A program made the translations under genes and the position numbers. Positions 1-6,025 of a stretch of DNA of 10,271 bases are shown in pieces. The stretch comes from Novosphingopyxis sp042090735. Its GTDB lineage: Bacteria; Pseudomonadota; Alphaproteobacteria; Sphingomonadales; Sphingomonadaceae. Under the pieces are notes generated by a model, which was not told the DNA's origin, searched no databases, and was given only the letters and a program-made list of their open reading frames with translations. The stretch lies in the NCBI GenBank assembly GCA_042090735.1, contig JBELIU010000091.1, forward strand, positions 1 to 10,271, in the 5' to 3' direction. How positions within the stretch are numbered: the first letter of the stretch is position 1; every line of letters begins with the position of its first letter.

Positions 1-1
1 C

Positions 2-304
2 ACCTGTTACAAGCGTGTCGCCCTGCGCCACGATCCGTTGCGGAAGTCATTGCGTGCCCAGCGCGATGTGGCGCTGAAGCCCGAAGTGCTGCGCGTCTAC
101 GGCGTGCGCAAGGTCTGGCGGCAGATGAACCGCGAGGGGTTCGGTGTTGCCCGCTGCACGGTGGAACGGCTGATGCGCGATCTCGGCCTGCAAGGCGTGG
201 TCCGCGGCAAGCCGGTGAAGACGACGATCGCCGACAAGGCGGCACCCTGTCCGCTCGATCAGGTCAACCGGCAGTTCCACGCGCCGGCGCCGAACATGCT
301 GTGA
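2..304 (+). pseudogene. IS3-family (IS407-group-like) transposase OrfB fragment
   Basis: Remnant of the orfB transposase of an IS3-family element, read in the frame from position 2 to a TGA at 302-304. Recognisable pieces are VYGVRKVWRQ, ARCTVERLMRDLGLQG and CPLDQVNRQF, which belong to the helix-turn-helix region (HTH_21) just before the DDE catalytic core of IS407-group enzymes. The gene is broken in several ways. The DDE core is absent. The family normally continues NMLW, and here the Trp codon position is TGA. By comparison with the family pattern as I remember it, about seven residues appear to be missing between ALKPEVLRV and YGVRK, as if deleted between two short Arg-Val repeats. Family similarity is lost by about position 316. 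The 5' part lies outside the window. No terminal inverted repeat is visible. It is not expected to be active. Confidence 0.85.
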
Positions 305-357
305 GTGGCTGGATTCCGCTCCACATTACACAAAAGCTGAAAGCCGCAGAAAACCTC

Positions 358-381
358 GACGTTTTCCAATCGGAAAACGTC
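358..381. repeat. Perfect 10-bp inverted repeat with 4-nt loop
   Basis: GACGTTTTCC at 358-367 and GGAAAACGTC at 372-381 are exact inverse complements around the loop AATC. It lies between the IS3 remnant and the 3' end of the relaxase gene, 72 bases past the relaxase stop on the minus strand. It could end transcription of the mobilisation operon, but neither side has a clean T-run. It could equally be a protein-binding palindrome. The rest of the 305-452 gap shows no gene. Confidence 0.6.
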
Positions 382-452
382 TTGTAGCCTGCCATGTGGG
401 AAGGTCAACTTCACGATGTGATATGACGCCCGATGATCACCGGCAGTGCTTC

Positions 453-2720
453 TTACCAGCCCTGTCCCTTTTGCGATTCGATAAGGCGCCTCGCTGCCAA
501 CGCGGCTTTTTCCGCCTCGATCGCCACTGGATCATCTTTCGGCAGGAAGGGCTCAACCTTCTCGTGAACAGCTGCGAACTTGGCGACAGCCTCGCCCGCC
601 TCCTTTGCGACCTTTTGCATAGCGACAACCTGCTCAGCAGATTTCGATAACCATGCAGGATGGTCTTCCTCGAAGATCGCCACAGATTTTTCATCTTTTG
701 CGTAGCTCAAAAGTATCGCTCTTGCCGTGACAGTGACAGTTGTTCCGGGCTCGGTCATTTCGGCTATGAGGCGCAAAGCTTCGGCATGCTTCGTCCTATC
801 GGCGTCTAGTTTCTTCCGGTCGCCTTCCAAGACTTTCTTGGCAGCATCTACATCGACCCTCTCCGCAGCAATCTGCGATGCCACACGACCATGCTGAATT
901 ATCTCGGCTTCCAATTGCTGCTTCTGCGTGCGCAAGTGTAGCAGCCCTGCGTCCAGACTTGCCCGCTCAGCCCTCTTTTCGACGATCGATGCTTCCAGAT
1001 CAGCGGCTTCGCGTCGAAAACGCGCATGATTATCCTGATGGGATCGATCCTGAGCCGCCAACCGAGCCAGTGTTTGCTCTTCTGCCAGAGCTGTTCGCCG
1101 CGCGACCTCGGCATCGATGTCGCCTTGCCGATCATTTGCAGCCTTTCTGATGGCCTCGTCGCGCTCGGCTATTGCTGCATCTCTCCTGCAAATGGCGGCT
1201 CGTGCCGCGGCCTCCGCTGCAGCCTGCGCCTCAGCTTGCCGGTACATTGACGCACCGTGATTGGCGATCTGCCTTTCCTGGTCTACAATCTTGACGCGTT
1301 GCTCCGCGAGGGTAGCTTTTGCCTTCACAATGTCTTCGGCCGTTTGCGTCAGCGCCGTTTGCAGGGGTTTACTCTCTTCAATGCTGCGATTGATGCTGAC
1401 GAGTTGCTGCTTCCTGGCCGACACTTGTTGCTTGACGGCCAGAAGCTCCGAGCGCGCATTGGGCAGGGATTGCTCGAGAGATTGCGCCTCGGCAATTTTT
1501 TTAGCGACCTCGTCTTCCTTAATTTTCGTCGCCGCCGCTAGGTCCGTGATACGGGCATCCCTCTCATCAAGGGTCCGTTCTCGCTCGTCTGCAGCTTTTT
1601 CGCGATCTTCAATACCGCGCAGACGTTCCCGCAGCTTCTTTGCAAGATCAGCTACTTTTATGGCCCACTTTGGCCACCGGCCCATCGCTTCGTTTTGCTG
1701 TTTGTCATCGATGGCGGGTCCCGTAACGTCGACAATGTCATGTCCTGCTACGACGGTTGCTTCGGCGATCCCATCAAGCGCATGCTTCAGCACTTCGCCG
1801 ATTAATTCGTTTCGACGCTCTCGATCGGCTGCGGCACTTTCCGAGGCTCGGCGTTGCTCCTCCAGTCGATTGCGATCGAAGCCAAGCTGTCGCTGCTGCG
1901 CCTCGACGTCCTCTCGATCTCGTCGGCATTGTTTTTCCTGACGTTCTACTCTCTCCTCTCTGATCTCCATCTGTAGCTCACGCGTCGACTGGGCAGCGGA
2001 TCGATGTTGCAGATCGCGCTCATCATGTTCGATGAGCTCCTGAATTTGCATCTGCGCGCGATGACGGTCGCTTAGCATTTGGTCGCGTTCATCGAGTTCG
2101 ATCTGCCGTTCGTGAAGCTCTCTACGATATGATTTCAGTGAGTTATGATGCTTGTACTGCCCAACCGTGTCTTCGCCGCGTGCTAAACCGAGATGATGGA
2201 CATATTGATGAAACTCGGTCTGGTGATCAGCGAAAGCCCTGCTGCTCCCGCTGATCACTTTATCATAGGACAGCATCCAGACGATCGGCTGAGCCTTCAG
2301 AGCTGCGACGCGTTTGGCGACACCCTCTCTTGTGGTGGGTTTCGCTCCTCTGATTCCCTTCTTCTTTTGGTAGATTGGCAGGCCGATTGCATGGATATGC
2401 GGGGTCCCTTCGTCCAGATGAACCATGCACGAGATGAGGCCGTCCCCCAGCTTGTCCTTCACGAACCGATAGGACTGGATTATGAACTTCCGCTTTTGAT
2501 CTTCTGACGCTTTGTGCCACCACCCCGGCGATGCTGTGCAGAGTATTTCGACCGCAAGGTTCTTCCCCTCGACATCGTCAATCTTCTTTGCCTTGAGCAG
2601 TGCCTTGGCCTTGGCTTCGATCGTCTTTCTTGGGCCCGGCAGGAGCTCAACCGGCTTGGGTCTGTTGATATCCGTATAGCTTACCTGCTGATCGCGGGTG
2701 TTGTCCGCATCGCCTCGCAC
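453..2720 (-). CDS. MobV/Pre-family relaxase, main reading frame (frameshifted at N-terminus)
   Basis: Plasmid mobilisation relaxase of the Mob_Pre (MobV) type, which nicks one strand at oriT and stays bound to the DNA end for transfer. In this frame the metal-binding motif III is intact: H101-L-D-E-G-T-P-H-I-H110 (HxDExTPHxH). It is preceded by the family-like stretch LAVEILCTASPGWW (residues 55-68). From about residue 195 to 690 the protein is a very long, charged Glu/Arg/Ala/Gln-rich coiled coil, longer than in classical MobV proteins of about 420-500 residues. The only start in this frame is a GTG at 2720, and it has no family N-terminus. The true N-terminus with motif AIMRIGKLK lies in another frame (2806-2681). 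Inserting one base between 2704 and 2705 joins the two frames into a 784-residue protein. As sequenced, the product would lack motif I with the catalytic His and is probably inactive. Local GC is lower than in the flanking GC-rich genes. Confidence 0.85.
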   Translation of the reverse strand: MRGDADNTRDQQVSYTDINRPKPVELLPGPRKTIEAKAKALLKAKKIDDVEGKNLAVEILCTASPGWWHKASEDQKRKFIIQSYRFVKDKLGDGLISCMVHLDEGTPHIHAIGLPIYQKKKGIRGAKPTTREGVAKRVAALKAQPIVWMLSYDKVISGSSRAFADHQTEFHQYVHHLGLARGEDTVGQYKHHNSLKSYRRELHERQIELDERDQMLSDRHRAQMQIQELIEHDERDLQHRSAAQSTRELQMEIREERVERQEKQCRRDREDVEAQQRQLGFDRNRLEEQRRASESAAADRERRNELIGEVLKHALDGIAEATVVAGHDIVDVTGPAIDDKQQNEAMGRWPKWAIKVADLAKKLRERLRGIEDREKAADERERTLDERDARITDLAAATKIKEDEVAKKIAEAQSLEQSLPNARSELLAVKQQVSARKQQLVSINRSIEESKPLQTALTQTAEDIVKAKATLAEQRVKIVDQERQIANHGASMYRQAEAQAAAEAAARAAICRRDAAIAERDEAIRKAANDRQGDIDAEVARRTALAEEQTLARLAAQDRSHQDNHARFRREAADLEASIVEKRAERASLDAGLLHLRTQKQQLEAEIIQHGRVASQIAAERVDVDAAKKVLEGDRKKLDADRTKHAEALRLIAEMTEPGTTVTVTARAILLSYAKDEKSVAIFEEDHPAWLSKSAEQVVAMQKVAKEAGEAVAKFAAVHEKVEPFLPKDDPVAIEAEKAALAARRLIESQKGQGW

Positions 2721-2806
2721 AGCTCCAAGAAGTCCTTCAACTTACCGATCCGCATGATTGCGTAGTGCTTGCGGCCGACGCGGTGTTGCAAGCCGTGCAT
2801 AGTCAT
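2681..2806 (-). pseudogene. Relaxase N-terminal segment, out of frame with the rest
   Basis: A 41-codon frame from ATG 2806 to TAA 2681-2683. It encodes the typical start of a MobV relaxase, with YAIMRIGKLK at residues 15-24, then leaves the family after residue 34 (EAMR). The sequence at the break on the minus strand is CGG-ACA-ACA. If one C is restored (CGG-CAC-AAC-ACC-CGC) the product reads R-H-N-T-R and continues in the downstream relaxase frame. HNxR is motif I of MobV enzymes; in MobM of pMV158 it holds the nucleophilic histidine (His22). An upstream GGAG nine bases before ATG 2806 supports this as the original start. Alternative in-frame starts are ATG 2800 and ATG 2755. The missing base could be a real mutation or a sequence error. 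Confidence 0.8.
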
Positions 2807-2813
2807 AACCCAG

Positions 2814-2819
2814 CTCTCC
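2814..2819 (-). promoter_or_regulatory. Ribosome binding site of the relaxase gene
   Basis: GGAGAG on the minus strand. Its GGAG core lies nine bases before ATG 2806. It decides that 2806 was the ancestral relaxase start, rather than the unsupported GTG 2720 in the main frame. Confidence 0.55.
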
Positions 2820-2868
2820 AAGCGAAGTGTACACTCTTGAGATTGATATTACTCTGAACACTCACTCC

Positions 2869-2891
2869 GGGCTTATCCTTCGGAAAAGCCC
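2869..2891. repeat. Stem-loop in candidate oriT
   Basis: GGGCTT (2869-2874) pairs with AAGCCC (2886-2891). After one A-A mismatch, TCC (2876-2878) pairs with GGA (2882-2884) around the loop TTC. There is no T-run, so it looks more like an oriT or protein-binding structure than a terminator. Confidence 0.6.
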
Positions 2892-2897
2892 CGTGAG

Positions 2898-2917
2898 ACG
2901 CTGCGGGCTCGCAGCGT
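2898..2917. repeat. Perfect 8-bp stem-loop in candidate oriT
   Basis: ACGCTGCG (2898-2905) and CGCAGCGT (2910-2917) are exact inverse complements around GGCT. It lies six bases from the preceding stem-loop and directly before AAGTCGGTGCCCCCTGC, a possible nick-region sequence. Confidence 0.6.
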
Positions 2918-2999
2918 AAGTCGGTGCCCCCTGCGCGATACTGCGGGGTCAGCAAGCCCGTCACGGACGTTGCGTTCGACAAGATCTCGGCTGACTGTG

Positions 3000-3803
3000 T
3001 CACCACTTGCTCCTGTCTGTGGAGCCGGTTCCGGACGCCGATGGCGCGGTCAGGCCGATCGATGACGCAGCGCCTTCGGCGCCGGTCCGATCGGCCTGAT
3101 AAACCAGCAATTCTTCAAGTAGGTCTTCATCGCTGAACGAGCCGCCTGGAGGCGGCGACGCTGTCGCGTCGTTCTTTTGCCGTGCTCGCCAGGCAGCGTC
3201 TTGACGCTGCTGCCGCTCGTTGGTCTCGCGCTGTTTGCGCTCGTCCTCGACAAGCGGCGGGATGAACGGAGCCAAATCCTCGTCGCCCTCATCATCATAG
3301 TCGATAATGCCGATCGCGTTCGCAGCGACATAGTCGAGCTTAGCGGCCTCGAGTTCCTCGCCGCTTATGCTGGCTTTGCCCCCCACATCGGCGTCTCTGT
3401 TGTTGGAGGTGTTTGCCTGCCCCTCCTCCAACTCGAGCATCTCGGCAAAAAGCTCGTCGAAGCTCCTGTCTCCAGCAAGCGTAGCTTTCTTCGGGCGGCC
3501 GAGACGTTTTCCATTTGGGGAGATCGCTCCCGAACCTTGTACCGCAGAAGGACCGGTCTCAGTGGTTTCGGCTCCCATAACACGACCGCGGGATCCGTCC
3601 GTTGAAGGACTATCGCTATCAGGTCTTGAACGTCGATGTTTTTTCCAACTGGCGAGCTCTGAGGAATAGGTCGCCAGCGATCCACGCTTGTCATTGAGCG
3701 CGCGTAAGTAACGAGTGGAAGGAGCTTTCCCTCCACTCTGATTGTATTCATCGATTTGGCGCCAGATCACCTCGCGCGATGGCGCTCGCCGAGTGGAGTT
3801 CAC
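3000..3803 (-). CDS. KfrA-like HTH DNA-binding plasmid protein (267 aa)
   Basis: Residues 8-55 (from REVIWRQIDEYNQSGG through APSTRYLRALN to YSSELASWKKHRR) follow the pattern of the KfrA N-terminal DNA-binding domain: a helix, Gly, Pro-Ser/Thr, a second helix, then a helix ending in a Trp and basic residues. KfrA proteins are plasmid-borne DNA binders linked to plasmid maintenance and regulation. The rest is low-complexity: an AT-hook-like GRPKK at about 100-105, an acidic patch DYDDEGDED at about 168-176, a Glu/Gln/Arg-rich stretch and a Gly/Ser/Ala tail. No long coiled coil as in classical KfrA is visible. The ATG overlaps the stop of the upstream coiled-coil gene in an ATGA junction (3800-3803), so the two are probably translated together. 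It sits just upstream of the putative oriT and relaxase, so control of mobilisation or maintenance is a fair guess. Confidence 0.6.
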   Translation of the reverse strand: MNSTRRAPSREVIWRQIDEYNQSGGKAPSTRYLRALNDKRGSLATYSSELASWKKHRRSRPDSDSPSTDGSRGRVMGAETTETGPSAVQGSGAISPNGKRLGRPKKATLAGDRSFDELFAEMLELEEGQANTSNNRDADVGGKASISGEELEAAKLDYVAANAIGIIDYDDEGDEDLAPFIPPLVEDERKQRETNERQQRQDAAWRARQKNDATASPPPGGSFSDEDLLEELLVYQADRTGAEGAASSIGLTAPSASGTGSTDRSKW

Positions 3804-4501
3804 GCTCCGCCCTTCCTCACATCCGGATCGTCAGACCCGCTCGCTTCATCTTGCGGTTTCTCGTTCGGGCGCGGTGCCGCTGGTGGTTGCACAGTTCCCG
3901 TCGCGCTGCTCGGATTGGCGTGCCGTCGGGGCGGGGCCACGGCCGGACCGATGAGCGGTAGAGCATTCTGACGGCGCTCGACGCTCTGGTTGCCGGGTGG
4001 CGCCTTCAGCTCGCGCTGAGGCCGGGCACTGGAAACCTTATCATTCGTCTCGTCGACCGTCGTTATCTTCGGTTCGCTATCAGCTTCTGTCGCTGGCGCG
4101 GCGCGACCGGCAGATGTCTCATCACTCGGCCGCTTCACCGCTGGCGATGTCCCCTTATCCTCAGAATGTGGCGCCTCATAGTGCGCCGCGAACAGCTCGC
4201 GAAGGGTGGCGTTACTAGCGCGGAGGTCAGATGCTTCCTTCTCGGCTGCCTTGAATTTGGCCTCCCACTCATCTCTTTCTGCGCAAGCCCGCTCCAAATC
4301 CGCTTCGGTTTTTTCCAGCGTGTTCATGAGATCCTGGCGCACCAGCTCGGCGTCGGAAGTTACCTGCGTGATGGCAGCGTTTTTGAGATCAGCTGCCGCC
4401 TGCATAGTGGTGTATGCGTCACTCAGCACTTTGACAGCCGCTTCGAGAAAGGCTTCGGCTTGGTCGGAACGCCCTGCATTATCCTTCGCCAGGCGAACGG
4501 G
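3800..4501 (-). pseudogene. 5'-truncated coiled-coil protein, KfrA-like C-terminal part
   Basis: The reading frame ends with TGA at 3800-3802, overlapping the next gene's ATG. From about 4480 it encodes an Ala/Glu/Lys-rich coiled coil (for example EKTEADLERACAERDEWEAK and ASDLRASNATLRELF), then a disordered Pro/Ser/Thr/Glu-rich tail with APPRRHANP and PPAAPRPNEKP. This layout fits the C-terminal part of a KfrA-type plasmid protein whose DNA-binding N-terminus is gone. The frame stays open to 5128, but beyond about 4505 it is antisense to a better supported plus-strand gene, so that part is accidental. An ATG at 4537 could still start a chimeric product. The 4501 edge is approximate and marks the rearrangement junction. 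Confidence 0.5.
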
Positions 4502-4504
4502 ACG

Positions 4505-4945
4505 CTGAGCGGTTATGCTGCCGTGGAGCCCGGTCATCCGCTCTATGGCTATAATCATGATGCCATTCCATCCGAGCTGCGTGTGGTATCGCATGGCGGC
4601 CTGAACTACGCAGAAGCCTGCAACCAGACGATGCCAGAAGCGGTCTCGGTCTGCCATGTAGAGCCGCCGAAGCGCCCTCACAGCGACATGCCGGACCGAT
4701 TCGCACATGACGGCGACCTGTGGTGGTTCGGGTTCGATACGAACCATGCCTACGACTTCGTGCCGAACGAGCGCATCCCCCAGGGTCAGCGGATCCACGA
4801 TGGCAAGGTCTATCGCGATCAGGCCTATGTGTACCGCGAATGCATCAAGCTGGCCGCGCAGCTGCACCGCATCGAGACCGGCGTGGAGGTGCCGATCCCG
4901 GCTCACCTGCAGCAGACCATTCCTCCGATCGGGGGGACCGAATGA
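4505..4945 (+). pseudogene. Conserved hypothetical protein, 5'-truncated
   Basis: From about 4505 the plus frame encodes GYAAVEPGHPLYG, then VVSHGGLNYAE, then DLWWFGFDTNHAYD, and later VYRDQAYVYRECIKLAAQL. I recognise this layout (GHPLxG, HGGL, WWFGFDxxHA) from hypothetical proteins common on alphaproteobacterial plasmids and in phages; I know of no assigned function. The normal N-terminus is missing. The frame is open back to 4166, but that part is antisense to the coiled-coil gene and reads as unrelated protein, so it is probably a chance fusion at the junction. No start with a ribosome binding site lies near the homologous part. The stop overlaps the next gene's ATG (ATGA at 4942-4945), so this belonged to a plus-strand operon. 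Confidence 0.6.
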
Positions 4946-5190
4946 TGAGCATGTTCGACGAAGCACCGGATTACGAACAGGTCCGCAACACCAACCTCCC
5001 TTGGGGCTACTGGCTGATGCACGACAACCAGGGCGATGAGCGGATCGTGGACGAGGCAGGCGAGCGTTGGCGCTCGGTGCGCGATCACTTCTGGCTCTAT
5101 CGCCTCGGTATGGCGCCGCTGAGCGCATCGGAGCAGGAAAAAGCGCTGGAGTTCCTCGATCCCCATGATCCGGCGGTCGATGACCGCTGA
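4942..5190 (+). CDS. Small conserved hypothetical protein (82 aa)
   Basis: I do not recognise a named family. The product is acidic and rich in Trp and aromatic residues (NLPWGYWLMHD, RWRSVRDHFWLYRLGM), with no signal peptide and no membrane segment, so probably a small soluble protein. The first ATG (4942) overlaps the stop of the upstream gene as ATGA. ATG 4945 and ATG 4951 are possible alternatives, and the G-run in GGGGGGACC just before could act as ribosome binding site. The next gene starts inside this one, so the set looks translationally coupled. Codon use matches the high-GC neighbours. Order and strand suggest a conserved plasmid or phage-like cassette, but the job is unknown. Confidence 0.6.
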   Translation: MMSMFDEAPDYEQVRNTNLPWGYWLMHDNQGDERIVDEAGERWRSVRDHFWLYRLGMAPLSASEQEKALEFLDPHDPAVDDR

Positions 5191-5542
5191 AGGCAAGGCG
5201 GTGCTGCTCATGCTGTCCTCCACACGGTCACCGGAGCACGCGGCGATCCCAATCGGTCTGCGCTGGGTCAGGGCTCGGCGTGGTCTGGACCGCGGCAAAA
5301 CCCGTGCCCGCCTGAAGGAGCTGCTCGCCGAACAGGAGGCGTTCGCCGACCAGCTCGCCTGCCGGTTCGCACGCAAGACCATCGCCGATCTTCCAGCCAT
5401 CGTGTTGGTGGGCGAAGGCTTCGGTCCAGCGATCCCGCTGCGCCGTACGATCTGGTCGATGACGTTCCCTGACGATCATGCGCGCGACCGGTTCTACCTG
5501 TGGCTCCACGAGCGGTTCGACCGCTGGGACGCGTTGGGGTGA
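5165..5542 (+). CDS. Hypothetical protein (125 aa)
   Basis: No recognised family. The start at ATG 5165 overlaps the preceding gene by 26 bases; ATG 5180 (product MTAEGKAVLLML) is equally likely. The protein has a basic middle (RARRGLDRGKTRARLKELL), a hydrophobic stretch ADLPAIVLVGEGFGPAIPL that is short and Gly/Pro-rich rather than a clear membrane helix, and an aromatic, charged C-terminus (DRFYLWLHERFDRWDALG). It looks cytoplasmic. High third-position GC supports coding. It follows the 82-aa gene in the same direction, consistent with one short operon of unknown purpose. Confidence 0.55.
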   Translation: MIRRSMTAEGKAVLLMLSSTRSPEHAAIPIGLRWVRARRGLDRGKTRARLKELLAEQEAFADQLACRFARKTIADLPAIVLVGEGFGPAIPLRRTIWSMTFPDDHARDRFYLWLHERFDRWDALG

Positions 5543-5543
5543 G

Positions 5544-5627
5544 ATGGCCGCGACCGACGGCGGGCGAGCACTCAGCGAGTACCTGATGCAGCTGGCGTTT
5601 GCAGATCGGCCGATTGAGACCGGTTAG
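5544..5627 (+). CDS. Possible 27-aa small protein at the end of the plus-strand operon
   Basis: A short frame from ATG 5544 to TAG 5625-5627 starts one base after the stop of the 125-aa gene (TGAGATG). The product has an amphipathic middle (ALSEYLMQLAFADRPIE). The tight spacing and GC-rich codons favour a real or formerly real gene; the length makes it uncertain. It may be the stub of a longer gene cut by the transposon-end-like sequence downstream. Confidence 0.3.
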   Translation: MAATDGGRALSEYLMQLAFADRPIETG

Positions 5628-5638
5628 ATGAAAGAACG

Positions 5639-5677
5639 AGCATCCCTCGAAGAATCTGAGATTTCGAGAGGGATGCT
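5639..5677. repeat. Hairpin after the plus-strand operon
   Basis: AGCATCCCTC (5639-5648) and GAGGGATGCT (5668-5677) are exact inverse complements. Inside them GAA and TTC can pair after a 2-base bulge. It lies 12 bases past the TAG of the last small gene, so it may stop that transcript, though no T-run follows. It is also 20 bases inside the putative Tn3-type end. Confidence 0.5.
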
Positions 5678-5697
5678 ATTCAAAACGGCTCGAGCAT

Positions 5698-5735
5698 CTT
5701 ATCAGCCAAAAGGTTGCGACCCGTTACGTGACCCC
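5698..5735 (-). mobile_element. Candidate Tn3-family terminal inverted repeat (38 bp)
   Basis: Read on the minus strand from 5735, the sequence begins GGGGTCACGTAACG and ends TTTTGGCTGATAAG after exactly 38 bases. Tn3-family ends are typically 38 bp, start with GGGG and end with TAAG. Two further Gs precede it (5736-5737), so the outer edge is uncertain by two bases. Orientation puts the outside to the right and the element to the left, which would make the mobilisation block and plus-strand genes part of, or captured by, the element. No partner repeat, transposase or resolvase is visible in the window. Confidence 0.4.
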
Positions 5736-5737
5736 CC

Positions 5738-6025
5738 AACTTTCCCAAAGCTTGGGTTAGAGCCGCACGGTTTTTTGCGCATGGGCGCGGTCGAAGCAAT
5801 GGGCTGCTTGGCGCAGCCCGTAGTGGTAGCGAAGCAGGCCGCGGCTTATCTAAATCCGCAGCGAACGCCGCCGTGGTTGCGCAGCCAATAGACAATGCGA
5901 TCTCTCCCGGTTGCAGTCTGCGAAGGAAAGCTACTCTACCTCTTAATGGTAACGATAAGATCAGCACATTGTTCGCACGCGGACAATTGCTCTAGGGCTG
6001 GTGCTACCGAACCAACGCTGACGGA
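5738..6025. other. Non-coding gap with hairpins, no gene seen
   Basis: No frame here reads like a protein family on either strand. A 7-bp perfect stem-loop lies at 5801-5819 (GGGCTGC, loop TTGGC, GCAGCCC), and a T6 run sits at 5771-5776. A further hairpin near the helicase stop is listed separately. If the Tn3-type end is real, this is the flank between the transposon and the defence operon. Confidence 0.5.
5968..5987 (-). terminator. Hairpin downstream of the helicase gene, weak terminator candidate
   Basis: ATTGTTCG (5968-5975) pairs with CGGACAAT (5980-5987) with one G-T wobble and the loop CACG. It lies 38 bases past the helicase stop on the minus strand, where the three-gene operon should end. 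No T-run follows, so intrinsic termination is only a possibility. Confidence 0.3.

Larger units (their letters stand above)
2807..2999. other. Candidate origin of transfer (oriT) region
   Basis: This 193-base gap lies directly upstream of the relaxase gene, the usual place of oriT in MobV plasmids, and holds no convincing gene. It has two strong stem-loops (2869-2891 and 2898-2917). The second is followed at once by AAGTCGGTGCCCCCTGC. This resembles the hairpin-then-TAAGTGCGCCCT layout of RSF1010-type oriT. Nearer the relaxase, the minus strand has two imperfect direct repeats, GAGTGTTCA and GAGTGTACA; the second contains the 10-bp palindrome AGTGTACACT (2826-2835). These recall the TAGTGTG nick region of pMV158-type MobV origins. 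The two resemblances point to different nick sites, so the position is open. Confidence 0.45.

Noticed and set aside
1261..1941. A 226-codon plus-strand open frame
   Set aside because: It is antisense to the relaxase coiled coil; its Ser/Arg/Ala-rich product is the usual shadow of Glu/Arg-rich coding sequence and matches no family.
2846..2851. TAATAT on the minus strand as a -10 box for the relaxase gene
   Set aside because: No convincing -35 element is present at 16-18 bases; too weak to list as a promoter.
2803..3006. A 67-codon minus-strand frame in the candidate oriT
   Set aside because: It crosses both stem-loops and the relaxase ribosome binding site; no codon or family support.
4166..4504. 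N-terminal part of the 259-codon plus-strand frame
   Set aside because: Antisense to the coiled-coil gene and unlike the family recognised after about 4505; treated as an accidental fusion at the junction.
5628..5891. An 87-codon plus-strand frame after the small-gene cassette
   Set aside because: Its start lies in the hairpin at 5639-5677 and it reads through the Tn3-like end; no family pattern.
5680..5967. A 95-codon minus-strand frame
   Set aside because: The product is Arg/Pro/Leu-rich with no family resemblance, and it runs through the transposon-end-like repeat and hairpins.
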